DNA of 64,000 nt from Maridesulfovibrio salexigens DSM 2638 (GTDB lineage Bacteria > Desulfobacterota > Desulfovibrionia > Desulfovibrionales > Desulfovibrionaceae), in assembly GCF_000023445.1 (NCBI RefSeq), contig NC_012881.1, positions 1,741,501-1,805,500 of the forward strand, read 5' to 3'. The notes beneath the pieces were generated by a model. The model had not been told where the DNA came from and did not search any database. It worked only from the letters and a program-made list of their open reading frames with translations. Numbering within the stretch: position 1 is the first letter of the stretch; the number at the start of each line of letters is the position of its first letter. Position numbers and translations under genes: made by a program. Below, piece by piece: positions 26,994 to 35,997 of this stretch.

Positions 26994-27413
26994 TTAGTTT
27001 ACCATTTCGAGGTTGCTGAAGAAGTAGGGTACTTCGATAGCTGCGGTTTCGGGTGCATCGGAGCCGTGGCATGCGTTAGCTTCGATTCCAGCACCGAAAG
27101 CCTTGCGGATGGTACCTTCTGCTGCTTCATTGGGGTTAGTGGCACCCATGAGATCACGGTAACGTTTGATGGCGTCTTCGCCTTCAAGAACGGAAACAAC
27201 GCAGGGGCCGGAAATCATGAACTCAACCAGCTCGCCGAAGAAAGGACGCTCTTTGTGAACAGCGTAGAAACCTTCAGCCTGAGCCTGAGTCATGTGGATC
27301 ATCTTGGTAGCCTTGATTTTCAGACCAGCGTCAGAGATCATTTTCATGATGTCGCCGATTTTGCCGGCTTTAACTGCATCAGGCTTGATGATGGAAAAAG
27401 TAAGTTCGCTCAT
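26994..27413 (-). CDS. ndk: Nucleoside diphosphate kinase
   Basis: Balances NTP pools by phosphotransfer through a histidine. It has 139 residues. The N-terminus [18 protein letters not shown] is typical. The catalytic H116 lies in the signature [12 protein letters not shown]. The start ATG is preceded by GGAGGA at good spacing. It forms a two-gene unit with proC. Confidence 0.97.
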   Translation of the reverse strand: MSELTFSIIKPDAVKAGKIGDIMKMISDAGLKIKATKMIHMTQAQAEGFYAVHKERPFFGELVEFMISGPCVVSVLEGEDAIKRYRDLMGATNPNEAAEGTIRKAFGAGIEANACHGSDAPETAAIEVPYFFSNLEMVN

Positions 27414-27499
27414 TGTTTAAGTCCTCCAAGTGTATTCTTTTTTGCGGATTTTCGCATTACTCAGGTTTTACCCTGAACGGGAAGTTTATGTGACCGCGA

Positions 27500-28294
27500 T
27501 CAGGAAAAAAGCATCCTGTCCGTGGCTACATCCTCGCCGCGAAGGGAGTAGAATCGATCCAGCAGATCCTCCACCTTAAGTCCCTTCTTCTCCTTCCCGG
27601 AAATATCCAGAATTATCATGCCCTGATGGAACATGATCAATCTATCGCCCATGTTGATGGCCTGATTCATGTTATGGGTAACCATAAGTGTGGTCAGGTT
27701 ATCACGGCGCACAACGGCGTCGGTTATATCAAGAATTTTGCGTCCTGTCTTGGGGTCAAGCGCGGCTGTATGCTCGTCCAGTAATAAAATGTCCGGCCTT
27801 GTCATTGTTGCCATAAGCATGGTCAAAGCCTGTCTTTGTCCACCGGACAGCAGTCCAACCTTATCCGCAAGTCTGTTCTCAAGCCCAAGTCCGAGAGTCG
27901 CAAGCTGCTCTTGAAACAGCTTCCGGTCACGTGATTTAACGCCCAAGCCAAGCCCTCTTCGTTTGCCTCGTTTGAGGGCTAAAGCCATATTCTGTTCGAT
28001 GGAAAGTGAGCCGCAGGTACCAAGCAATGGGTCCTGAAAAACGCGGCCTAGATTTGCTGCACGTTTGTGTTCAGGCCATTTGGTTACATCCTTGCCTGCA
28101 ATGGTGATACTGCCACTGCTGAGCATGAATGATCCGGCAATTGAATTAAGAAAAGTTGATTTCCCGGCTCCGTTGGAGCCGATTACAGTGATAAATTCAC
28201 CTGCATCTACTTTGAGGTCTACTCCTCGCAGAGCCTGCACTTCATTGACGCTGTCCGGGTTGAAGGTCTTGGCCGCTTTAGTCACTGTAAGCAT
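27500..28294 (-). CDS. ABC transporter ATP-binding protein (TrpXYZ-like importer)
   Basis: The ATPase of an importer, 264 residues. Walker A GSNGAGKST, signature LSGGQRQALTMLMA and Walker B ILLLDEHTAAL are all intact, followed by a switch histidine in MVTHNMNQAI. It overlaps the permease stop/start by one base. Its sequence belongs with permeases and binding proteins of the PF04392 system, several of which are annotated for tryptophan, tyrosine or other amino acids. The substrate here is not determinable from sequence. Confidence 0.9.
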   Translation of the reverse strand: MLTVTKAAKTFNPDSVNEVQALRGVDLKVDAGEFITVIGSNGAGKSTFLNSIAGSFMLSSGSITIAGKDVTKWPEHKRAANLGRVFQDPLLGTCGSLSIEQNMALALKRGKRRGLGLGVKSRDRKLFQEQLATLGLGLENRLADKVGLLSGGQRQALTMLMATMTRPDILLLDEHTAALDPKTGRKILDITDAVVRRDNLTTLMVTHNMNQAINMGDRLIMFHQGMIILDISGKEKKGLKVEDLLDRFYSLRGEDVATDRMLFS

Positions 28295-29196
28295 TATGCA
28301 GCCCTCCTTTTGAGCAGGCCGCTCTTAATTTGAGGGGAGACCAAGGCCACTACGACCAGTGCTGCAGTAACGAGGTTCAGGTCACTGGGGGTAAATGCGA
28401 AGTCACCGAAACGTACACCAAGAGCCAGTGCAATGGCGATGCGGTAAATTATGGAACCGAGCAGGGCGGAAAGCATAGCCCGGGTGACATTGGGTTTACC
28501 GAAAAGGGTTTCCCCGATAATGACCGAGGCAAGTCCGGCGATGATGGTTCCGATACCCATGTTTACATCGGCAGCTCCCTGGTTCTGTGCTACCAGTGCA
28601 CCGGAAAGGGCTACCATTGCGTTTGAAAGTCCAACACCGAAGATGATCATCATATCGCGGTTAACACCGAGGCTGGTGATCATTTTGGGGTTGTCCCCGG
28701 TTGCGAGCATTGCCAGTCCGAAAGATGTCTTCAGGAACCAGATCAATGCCAGCAGGGCTACGCCTGAAATAATTGCGAAAAGTATGGGAGTGGAAAAGTG
28801 GGGTGCCAGTCCGCTGAGTTCAATGAACTGGTCGATCAGGGTGTCTTCACCAAGCAGGGTCATGTTCGGCCTGCCCATAATGCGGATATTTATGGAGTAG
28901 AGTGAAATCATGGTCAGGATTGAAGCAAGCAGGTGCAGGATTTTGAATTTGGTATTCAATATTCCGGTTACCGCTCCGGCAAGAAAGCCTGCCCCTACAG
29001 CCATACTCATGCCTACAAGTGGATGATAACCGTTGCTGATGGCAACAGCCGAAACCGCAGCACCTAGTGGCAGACTACCGTCCACTGTAAGGTCAGGGAA
29101 ATCCAGTACCCGGAAAGTAAGGTAGACACCTAGGACCATGAGCCCGAAAGCAGTTCCCTGCTCAATAGCTCCCATAAATGCATATAAACTAATCAT
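28294..29196 (-). CDS. ABC transporter permease (TrpXYZ-like importer)
   Basis: An integral membrane subunit of 300 residues and about eight to nine hydrophobic segments, of the branched-chain-amino-acid-like permease fold. Conserved blocks include YLTFRVLDFPDLTVDGSLPLGA near the N-terminus and FGVGLSNAMVALSGALVAQN later. It pairs with the adjacent ATPase. It lies 194 bases downstream of the binding-protein gene, separated by a terminator and by repeat copy C. Confidence 0.9.
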   Translation of the reverse strand: MISLYAFMGAIEQGTAFGLMVLGVYLTFRVLDFPDLTVDGSLPLGAAVSAVAISNGYHPLVGMSMAVGAGFLAGAVTGILNTKFKILHLLASILTMISLYSINIRIMGRPNMTLLGEDTLIDQFIELSGLAPHFSTPILFAIISGVALLALIWFLKTSFGLAMLATGDNPKMITSLGVNRDMMIIFGVGLSNAMVALSGALVAQNQGAADVNMGIGTIIAGLASVIIGETLFGKPNVTRAMLSALLGSIIYRIAIALALGVRFGDFAFTPSDLNLVTAALVVVALVSPQIKSGLLKRRAA

Positions 29197-29252
29197 GATA
29201 TAAAATAATTCTCTTAATTCAGGAGAGTTAAGAGGTGAGTAACAGTTAAAAC

Positions 29253-29327
29253 TATTAAAAGTTTTTGGGATTCTTAAACCCTCTTTACAAAAAGGGTTTA
29301 AGGCCCTCGGCAGAGCTGCCGGAGGCA
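29253..29327. repeat. Dispersed hairpin repeat, copy C
   Basis: TTAAAAGTTTTTGGGATTCTTAAACCCTC..., an AAACCC/GGGTTT hairpin, then AAGGCCCTCGGCAGAGCTG and GCCGGAGGCA. It is close to copy D over its whole length. It lies between the binding-protein terminator and the permease start, opposite in orientation to the genes. Confidence 0.85.
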
Positions 29328-29336
29328 GAAATAAAA

Positions 29337-29363
29337 AAAGGCGCAGAATGTACTGCGCCTTTA
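29337..29363 (-). terminator. Intercistronic terminator after the ABC binding-protein gene
   Basis: AAGGCGCAG/CTGCGCCTT perfect 9-bp stem with a six-base loop. On the minus strand it ends in TTTTTTTATT. It should make the binding protein more abundant than the membrane subunits. Confidence 0.88.
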
Positions 29364-29390
29364 ACTCTTATACGGAAGATTTGCAAATAT

Positions 29391-30341
29391 TTACTTAATC
29401 ACCTTGTCGGCCCGATCCATGACCTGTGCGGGGATTTTCACTCCCATTTTTGCTGCTGCTTTCTCGTTTACGAACAGGCGCAGATTCTGGAGTGTTTCGA
29501 CCGGCATATCGGCCGGCTTAGCTTTACCGCCGAGAATGCGGGCGGCCATATCGGCGGTCTGCAGACCCATGCGGTAGTAGTCAACAGCCAAAGCTGCCAC
29601 AGTGCCTCGTTCTACTGAATCGGTATCAGCAGAGAAGATGGGCAGCTTGTTTTGGCGGCAGACCTTAATGGCTGCTTCAAGGCCGGAGACAACGGTGTTG
29701 TCCAGCGGGATGTAGATGGCTTCACATTTGCCCACAAGACTCTTGGCGGCTTGATAAACGCCGCTGGAGTTTGCAATGGAAGCTTCTTCTACCTTGATTC
29801 CGAAATCCTTGCAGATTTCTTTGAGCAGGTTGGTCAGCACAATGGAGTTGGCTTCGCCAGCGTTATAGATGGTACCGATAGTTTTGATTTCGGGCATGAA
29901 TTCTTTAATCAGTTCGACCTGACGCAAAACCGGACTCATATCAGTCATACCTGAAATATTCTTACCGGGCAGCATGAGGCTTTTGACCAGCCCTGCGGCT
30001 ACAGGATCGGTAACACCGGTGAAGAGTACGGGGATGTCCTTGATCTTCTGGGCAACTGCCTGTGAAGACGGAGTGGTAATGGTCATAACCAGATCGGGAT
30101 TTTCACCTTTAATTTGGTTGGCAATCTGAATATTGGTAGCCTGATTACCCTGAGCAATATGCTCATTGTAAATTACATCAAAGCCGGCTTCTTTAAGTCT
30201 GTCTTTAAAACCATCCCTCATGGCATCGAGGGATGGGTGTTCTACAATTTGGGAAATAGATACGGTGTAAGTCTGGGCGGAGTGGATAACGGGAACCGTC
30301 ACCATGAACAGAAGTACGAGGAATAGGAGGATTTTTTTCAT
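29391..30341 (-). CDS. ABC transporter substrate-binding protein (PF04392 type)
   Basis: A periplasmic binding protein of 316 residues. A signal peptide at about 1-21 (MKKILLFLVLLFMVTVPVIHS) is followed by TYTVSISQIVEHPSLDAMRDG, the typical family start, and a two-lobed domain (TITTPSSQAVAQK, LFTGVTDPVAAGLV, GTIYNAGEANSIV). No lipobox cysteine is seen, so it is soluble rather than a lipoprotein. It is the first gene of the importer unit. Homologues bind aromatic or other small ligands, and no specific ligand can be assigned. Confidence 0.9.
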   Translation of the reverse strand: MKKILLFLVLLFMVTVPVIHSAQTYTVSISQIVEHPSLDAMRDGFKDRLKEAGFDVIYNEHIAQGNQATNIQIANQIKGENPDLVMTITTPSSQAVAQKIKDIPVLFTGVTDPVAAGLVKSLMLPGKNISGMTDMSPVLRQVELIKEFMPEIKTIGTIYNAGEANSIVLTNLLKEICKDFGIKVEEASIANSSGVYQAAKSLVGKCEAIYIPLDNTVVSGLEAAIKVCRQNKLPIFSADTDSVERGTVAALAVDYYRMGLQTADMAARILGGKAKPADMPVETLQNLRLFVNEKAAAKMGVKIPAQVMDRADKVIK

Positions 30342-30505
30342 CCTGATACAACCCTTTATTGAAAATTATTTAATAAAATGAATTTGCCCTTAAAATGACA
30401 CTTAAGTCAAGACAGGATCAAAATTATTTTTTACAATTATAGATTTAGCCATAGAATTAAATCACGGCGACACTGCTGTCTTGCCACAGTTGCCTGTAAC
30501 AGTGT

Positions 30506-31762
30506 TTAACTCTTGGGGCGTAACGAACTTACCGGAACGATCCTGATTTTACCCTTGTTCTCAGCAACCCATTGGCGGATGGCTTTAAGGGTCTCGTGGT
30601 TCGGATGACCGATAGCAATGGCTTGTCCACTTTTACGGGCTATTTTGGCTGCCTTCGAAAGCTGGTATTTAATGGCACCAACATCCTTTACGTTATCAAG
30701 GAATATGTTGCGCTCATAAAATGTTACCCCGGCTTTAGATGCGGCCCTGCGGCACGCACTTTTGGGGGTGGTCCGGCTATCCAGAAAGAATAGATGTTTC
30801 TTATTCAACTGTTTCAGCGCTGCCAGCATTCCATTATAGTTCTCAGTGAAGCTAGAACCCATGTGGTTGTTGAGCCCGGTTGCTCCGGGAACTTTTGCAA
30901 TGGCTGCAAGGGTTATGCTGCTGATTTTGTCAGCATCCATACCGACAAGCAGGGCATCTGCACCGGGATTGACCTTAGGATATCCTTTAGGCTGCATGGG
31001 CAGATGAACCATGATTTCGTTGCCGCTTTTCTTGGCAATGGCAATGGTTTTTTTCACATGTGAACTATTGGGCCAGATGGAAAAAGTTATTTTTGCATCC
31101 AGTGCTGCCAATCCTTTGGCCAGTTTCAGGTCCTCACCCATATCATCGATTACAATAGCCAGTTTGGGCGCGTTGGGATCAAGCTTAACCGGAGCAGGCT
31201 TCTGTTTTTTTACCACGGGGGTAAAGATGGAAAACTTATGAGTTGGTACTCCGTTGATGCTGATCAGCCATTTATCAGTGGAAACTTCGTGCAGGCTGGC
31301 ATTCAGAGCAGTTGATTCCAATCCCTTTTGCACGTCGGCGAGGAAAAGATTTTTGTCACCTGGGACAGGAAAGCTTAGCTGCTGGAAATGGTAATCCCTT
31401 CCCTGATGTTTTTTCAGGGAAACATCTTCCAGCCGTAGATCGCTCATGGATATTTTGGCCGCTTTCAGGGTGTTGATCAGACTCAGGTCGATTTGTTTAA
31501 CCAAGTCGTCAAGGTCACCTTCCATCGGTTCCTCATATAAGGGAACTGAATTAACCGCAGTTTGTTCCGTTTCAGGCGATTCAGCAGAAGCATTGCTTTC
31601 TGGCGAGCCGGAAACGAGCAGGGCGATTATCAGGCAGATAGATGCCGCAGCCGCAATAGTCAGGGCGGCAATGGCAACAGGCTTGGAAATGTAAGCCCGA
31701 AGTCCCGGTTTGGTTTCCGGGACTTCGGGCTGATTGTTTTGTTCAGGATTATGCTGATCCAC
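30506..31762 (-). CDS. Divergent polysaccharide deacetylase (YibQ family)
   Basis: 418 residues. One transmembrane anchor at about 32-50, a Pro/Glu-rich linker, a small alpha/beta domain (about 85-180) and a YibQ/PF04748 domain from about 200 (LAIVIDDMGEDL, FSIWPNSSH, IMVHLPMQPKGYP, LNNHMGSSFT, FFLDSRTT, AIAIGHPNHETL). The fold is that of NodB-type deacetylases with divergent metal residues. In E. coli yibQ is next to envC; here ctpA lies between them, so a periplasmic cell-wall role is likely (inference from context). Confidence 0.85.
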   Translation of the reverse strand: MDQHNPEQNNQPEVPETKPGLRAYISKPVAIAALTIAAAASICLIIALLVSGSPESNASAESPETEQTAVNSVPLYEEPMEGDLDDLVKQIDLSLINTLKAAKISMSDLRLEDVSLKKHQGRDYHFQQLSFPVPGDKNLFLADVQKGLESTALNASLHEVSTDKWLISINGVPTHKFSIFTPVVKKQKPAPVKLDPNAPKLAIVIDDMGEDLKLAKGLAALDAKITFSIWPNSSHVKKTIAIAKKSGNEIMVHLPMQPKGYPKVNPGADALLVGMDADKISSITLAAIAKVPGATGLNNHMGSSFTENYNGMLAALKQLNKKHLFFLDSRTTPKSACRRAASKAGVTFYERNIFLDNVKDVGAIKYQLSKAAKIARKSGQAIAIGHPNHETLKAIRQWVAENKGKIRIVPVSSLRPKS

Positions 31763-31779
31763 TTTAATAAACCTTAATG

Positions 31780-33057
31780 CTATTTGATTTCTTTCAGGCG
31801 GGGAAGCTGTTTTACCATCTGCAGACCAAGTCTGAGCTGGTTGTCCCTTTCAAGCATTTTTTTGGCTTTATCATCCTGCACCTTGGAATTGTCCTTGTCC
31901 TTGCCGTTATTTTCAAGGTGACGGCTGAGGTCTTTCTCGCGCAGGATGAAACGATCTTCTTTCTCTTTGTCTTCCACCAGAGGCACAAAGGGGTATACGA
32001 TGTCGGGATCAATCCCTTCGGCCTGAATAGAGCGGCCGCTGGGAGTGTAGTAAAGGGCTGTGGTCAGTTTGATGCCGGAGCCGTCAGCCATGGGGATAAT
32101 GGTCTGCACGGACCCTTTACCGAAGGTGCGTTCACCGAGCAGCAAAGCGCGGTCATGGTCTTTGAGCGCGCCAGCTACGATTTCGGAAGCTGATGCGGAA
32201 CCTGCGTTGATCAGGGTTACGATGGGAACATGAACGTCAGTCGCTTGCTCACTAGCCATGAAGTCTTTGCGGCTGGCTTTGCTGCGGCCTTCAATGTAAA
32301 CGATCAAGCCGTCATTAATGAAGGTGTCGGCAACAGATACTGCCTGTGTGAGCAGTCCACCGGGGTTGTTACGCAGGTCAAGTACAACACCTTTCAAGGT
32401 GTGTTTTTTCTGGTAATCGCGCAGGGCCTTATGCATTTCACGGGTAGTATTCTCGTTGAATCTGGTCAGTCGCAGGTAGAGGATACCGTCTTCAAGTTCC
32501 TGACTCTTTGCGCTGATGATGGGAATAGTGTCGCGGGTGATGGTTACCTTTTCAGGTTTGTTTGCATCCTTATGAAGAATGGTCAGGATTACATCGGAAC
32601 CACGCTTACCTCTTATTTTGCCCACTGCTTCCATAAGGGAAATGGACTGGGTGGATTCACCATTAATTTCGAGGATTATGTCACCGGCTTTGAGGCCTGC
32701 CTTGTAAGCCGGAGTGTCTTCAATGGGAGAAATAACGGTCAGGCGACCTTTTTCCATGCTGATTTCGATTCCAATGCCGCTGAATTCACCGCTGGTGGAT
32801 TCCTGCATTTCTTTGAAATCATCAGTGGAAAGAAAAGTGGAGTGCGGGTCGAGCTGCTCGAGCATGCCCTTTACAGCATCATCAACAAGTTCTTTGCGGG
32901 AGATGTCGTTAACGTAATTGTGCTCCACCAGATCAAGCACCTGCGAAAATCTGCGCAGGGGTTCAAAACGGTTTTCATCAACGGCTTGTGTCGGCTCCGG
33001 TGCAACGGATATTACGAAAAGAGAGACTATCGCAATCATCCACAAAGTTTTTCTCAT
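31780..33057 (-). CDS. ctpA: S41-family carboxy-terminal processing protease
   Basis: A periplasmic serine protease of 425 residues. Signal peptide at about 1-25; helical N-domain; PDZ domain at about 95-165 (FSGIGIEIS, LKAGDIILEINGES); S41 core with the Ser-Lys dyad S289 (NAGSASASEIV) and K314 (TFGKGSVQTI). The C-terminal tail (about 380-425) is highly charged. Homologues trim murein hydrolases and lipoproteins, which fits its position immediately after an EnvC-type activator gene. It is cotranscribed with yibQ (17 bases apart). Confidence 0.94.
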   Translation of the reverse strand: MRKTLWMIAIVSLFVISVAPEPTQAVDENRFEPLRRFSQVLDLVEHNYVNDISRKELVDDAVKGMLEQLDPHSTFLSTDDFKEMQESTSGEFSGIGIEISMEKGRLTVISPIEDTPAYKAGLKAGDIILEINGESTQSISLMEAVGKIRGKRGSDVILTILHKDANKPEKVTITRDTIPIISAKSQELEDGILYLRLTRFNENTTREMHKALRDYQKKHTLKGVVLDLRNNPGGLLTQAVSVADTFINDGLIVYIEGRSKASRKDFMASEQATDVHVPIVTLINAGSASASEIVAGALKDHDRALLLGERTFGKGSVQTIIPMADGSGIKLTTALYYTPSGRSIQAEGIDPDIVYPFVPLVEDKEKEDRFILREKDLSRHLENNGKDKDNSKVQDDKAKKMLERDNQLRLGLQMVKQLPRLKEIK

Positions 33058-33106
33058 GTGTTCCTCCAGCGTGGTGGGTGCTGTATCTTGCTCAATTTAT
33101 TATACA

Positions 33107-34231
33107 TTAATTTCGGGCAAGCCATTTTTGCGGGTTAACGGGTTTCTGATGGAAACGCAATTCAAAATAGAGTCCCGTTTCTTTCAAGTTAGGGTAATAC
33201 CCTGTTTTACCGATAATTTCATCCTTTTCAACCTCCTGCCCGGTTTTAACGAAACTTTCGGCCAGATAGGCGTAAAGGGAGTAGTAGTTGTAGCCGTGAT
33301 AAATAATCACAACCCGCCCAAATCCTCTGAGGGTGTCGTTGTGTACAACTTTGCCCCAGAAGATTGATTTTACATCAACATTTCCGGTGGTTTGTATTCC
33401 GATACCGCGAACAGGCGGTTTACCGGAAGGCTTGAACCGGACTTTGGTGTCCCCCTCGCACGGGCGGGGTAAGGACCCTTTAAAATTGGCAATTTTTTTG
33501 CTTGTAAGGCTTTTTAGTTTGTAATTCAGTTTGTTAATTGTTTCAAGAAGACCTTTCAGTTCCTGCTCTCTGTTGATTTTCAGGGCGCGGATGGATTTGA
33601 TACCGGCCAACAAGCTGAGTTTATCCTTGAGTAAGCCGTCTTTTGTGTCGTTGATTTCTGAAAGTTTGGACTGTGCTTTTAAACGTAAATCTTTCTGAAC
33701 TTCAAGATTGGCGGCAATTTCGTCTGCTTTTTCCTGTGCCTTGTCCAATTCGATTTTGGTATCTTTATACAAAGAAGCAAGCCAGACAAAATTACGGTCA
33801 GCCTTTTTCCAGTCATCAAGTGAACCGAATTTGTTCTCAAGTTTGCGGGAATGAACCGGCCAAAGCTTGGTCAGCATGGTTTTCAGTTTAGCAACAATCT
33901 CTTCGAGCTCGTCTTCAAGAACGCGCTGGTCTGCTTTGGCTGCCAGCTCATCTTCCATAATGCCCGCGAGATCATCTTCCTTTCGGAAAAGTTCACGTTC
34001 CACATTACTGATGCGGTCTTCAATAGTTGCAAGCTCCCCGAACATGCTGCGTTCTTCGCGGGTCAGCTTAAGCAATTCCTGTTTTTGCTCTTTGACGGTA
34101 TTTTTGGTGTCCTGAATTTCTTCTTTGAGCCTGTTGACCGCGGAGTCTGCAGAAGCAGGTATAATTCCGCAAAGCACGAGTAATGCTACGGTCATTATGA
34201 GCAGGTATGTTCTAGTAAGCATTCGGGACAT
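33107..34231 (-). CDS. envC: EnvC-like murein hydrolase activator with degenerate LytM domain
   Basis: 374 residues. Signal peptide at about 1-28, coiled coil at about 30-250 in two blocks, then a C-terminal M23/LytM-like domain (GFGRVVIIYHG, YSLYAYLAES, VKTGQEVEKDEIIGKTGY, GLYFELRFHQKPVNPQKWL). The usual zinc-binding HxH motif (HFELR) reads YFELR, and the first HxxxD site is not recognisable. It should therefore activate an amidase rather than cut peptidoglycan, as E. coli EnvC does. It is the first gene of envC-ctpA-yibQ, nine bases after the glycosylase gene. Confidence 0.88.
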   Translation of the reverse strand: MSRMLTRTYLLIMTVALLVLCGIIPASADSAVNRLKEEIQDTKNTVKEQKQELLKLTREERSMFGELATIEDRISNVERELFRKEDDLAGIMEDELAAKADQRVLEDELEEIVAKLKTMLTKLWPVHSRKLENKFGSLDDWKKADRNFVWLASLYKDTKIELDKAQEKADEIAANLEVQKDLRLKAQSKLSEINDTKDGLLKDKLSLLAGIKSIRALKINREQELKGLLETINKLNYKLKSLTSKKIANFKGSLPRPCEGDTKVRFKPSGKPPVRGIGIQTTGNVDVKSIFWGKVVHNDTLRGFGRVVIIYHGYNYYSLYAYLAESFVKTGQEVEKDEIIGKTGYYPNLKETGLYFELRFHQKPVNPQKWLARN

Positions 34232-34240
34232 AGGCTGAAA

Positions 34241-34903
34241 TCAGTTTTCCAGAAATTTACCCAGCGGGCAGTTTTCACAATCGGGTTTGGATTTTTTACA
34301 CCATTCCTTAGCAGTGCGCACAATCAAGGCGTGGTACTCATTGTACATTTCTACGTCAGGATCAAGTACATCCATGAAATAATCCTGTAATTCATGGTAG
34401 TCGATATCTTCATGGACCAGCATGTGGCGGTTGAAAATCCTGCGCGTGTAGGCATCAACCACGAATACAGGTTTATTCAAAGCGTAGAGTAAAATGGAAT
34501 CTGCTGTTTCCGGACCGATCCCATTGACTGCCAACAGTTTTTCGCGCAGTTCAAAGGTTTCTGCGTCTTCCAAGTCCGTGATACACTTTGCAGAATTGAC
34601 GTCAAGGAAATCGAGGAAATTATTAAGCCTTATCGCCTTCATACGGAAGAAACCGGAAGGTTTGATCAGTTCCTGTAATTCCTCAATGGAGAATTTACGC
34701 AACCCCTGCGGGGTCAGACCATCATTCTCTTTGAGATTCTTGATAGCCTTTTCCACGTTCGCCCAGTTTGTGTTCTGGACCAGAATAGCACCCACTGCGA
34801 TTTCAAACGGGCTTTCTCCCGGCCACCAGTGACAAGGCCCTAATCTTTCCGAAAGGGCCTTGTAGTATTCTATTAATGTTTGTTCTCTACTCATCTTCCG
34901 CAC
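34241..34903 (-). CDS. Endonuclease III-like DNA glycosylase (MagIII-like, HhH-GPD)
   Basis: 220 residues with the HhH-GPD fold. The hairpin is VNGIGPETADSILLYALNKP and the catalytic aspartate is kept (VFVVDAYTRR). The lysine that gives EndoIII its lyase activity (GVGRKTA) is replaced (GIGPETA), so it is probably monofunctional, like the 3-methyladenine glycosylase MagIII of Helicobacter. The C-terminal cluster loop has three of the four EndoIII cysteines (WCKKSKPDCENCPLGKFL), so an intact 4Fe-4S cluster is doubtful. It overlaps prmA by 17 bases. Confidence 0.82.
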   Translation of the reverse strand: MRKMSREQTLIEYYKALSERLGPCHWWPGESPFEIAVGAILVQNTNWANVEKAIKNLKENDGLTPQGLRKFSIEELQELIKPSGFFRMKAIRLNNFLDFLDVNSAKCITDLEDAETFELREKLLAVNGIGPETADSILLYALNKPVFVVDAYTRRIFNRHMLVHEDIDYHELQDYFMDVLDPDVEMYNEYHALIVRTAKEWCKKSKPDCENCPLGKFLEN

Positions 34904-35753
34904 TTACATCGCGCCAGAGGAGTCCGGCCCATTCACCCATGGTGAATATTTCAGGGGCGGGCAGACCTGCTTTGATGTATTCTGCTGCAACTTTTTCAGA
35001 TTGCTCCACAAGGATGCCGGAAAGAATCAGGATGGAATTTTCTTTCAGCCTTGCGGTTACATCCGGGCAAAGCTCAATGAGCGGCCCGGAAAGGATATTC
35101 GCTACCACCAGCTCGTATTTGAGCTTGGGATCAATGGAATCGGCACTGCCTACGGAAAGAATGATGCCGTCAACGTCGTTGTTATCGATGTTTTCCTGTG
35201 CGCAGACAATGGACTGCGGATCAATATCCACACCGACACCTTTTAGGCCGAGTTTGGCGAGAGCGATGGCGAGGATTGCGGACCCGGTACCGAGATCGAA
35301 AAATTCCATGTTCGCATTAAGCTTTCCTTCATCAGCAAGTTTGCTGATAAGTTCAAGGCAAAGTGCGGTGGTGGGGTGGCTGCCTGTTCCGAAAGCCATT
35401 TTCGGTTCTATGATGATGTGGTTCTTGCCTTCGGTCTTCTTTTCCAGCAACCACGGGGGCAGGATTTCGAACTGTCCACAGGTGACAGGCTCGAAATAAT
35501 CCTTCCATGCAAGACCCCAGTTTTCATCTTCGATTTCTTCACCAACACAGCCTGCGTCAGGCCAGCGGGTCTTGATCTCTTCTACTATTTCCATTCCCAG
35601 AGGATGGTCTTCCAGATGGATGGTGTAAAAAATGGAATCGTCATCAAGCGGTTTTTCTTCCCAGCCGTGTGCAACACGTGCGCCGAGGTATACCTGACAT
35701 TCGTCACTTTCGAGCTCGGAAAGGGTGAATTGAATTCTAAGCAGTTTAGGCAT
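34887..35753 (-). CDS. prmA: Ribosomal protein L11 methyltransferase
   Basis: A SAM-dependent methyltransferase of 288 residues. The N-terminal substrate domain (about 1-110, with LAWKDYFEPV) is followed by a Rossmann-fold catalytic domain: MAFGTGSHPTTALCLELI, FDLGTGSAILAIALAKLG, GVDIDPQSI and ELVVANILSGPLIEL. These match PrmA throughout. It starts the unit prmA-glycosylase-envC-ctpA-yibQ. Confidence 0.93.
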   Translation of the reverse strand: MPKLLRIQFTLSELESDECQVYLGARVAHGWEEKPLDDDSIFYTIHLEDHPLGMEIVEEIKTRWPDAGCVGEEIEDENWGLAWKDYFEPVTCGQFEILPPWLLEKKTEGKNHIIIEPKMAFGTGSHPTTALCLELISKLADEGKLNANMEFFDLGTGSAILAIALAKLGLKGVGVDIDPQSIVCAQENIDNNDVDGIILSVGSADSIDPKLKYELVVANILSGPLIELCPDVTARLKENSILILSGILVEQSEKVAAEYIKAGLPAPEIFTMGEWAGLLWRDVSAEDE

Positions 35754-35886
35754 TGGTGTTCCTTATATTTTAAAATCTAGTTGAATGGTCAGTGTTTTCG
35801 AGATAGCAGTACATGAAAATGACCAGATACTCCACAGAGTACCTGAGCCCAGACTGATAATAAAGCACCATCTGAGTCGTCACCGC

Positions 35887-35939
35887 AAAAAAGACTGAAA
35901 CTCACGTATGTCTATATACGCGTCGTTCCAGTCTTTTTT
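35887..35939 (-). terminator. Rho-independent terminator of the dut-argD unit
   Basis: AAAAAAGACTG/CAGTCTTTTTT outer stem with an inner ACGTAT/ATACG-type pairing. On the minus strand it ends in a T run. It lies about 60 bases after the small acidic protein gene. Confidence 0.85.
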
Positions 35940-35997
35940 GTTTCTAGCATCTGGCACTTTCTTATCAATCTGCCAGCTTTATTTATATAATTTTTGT

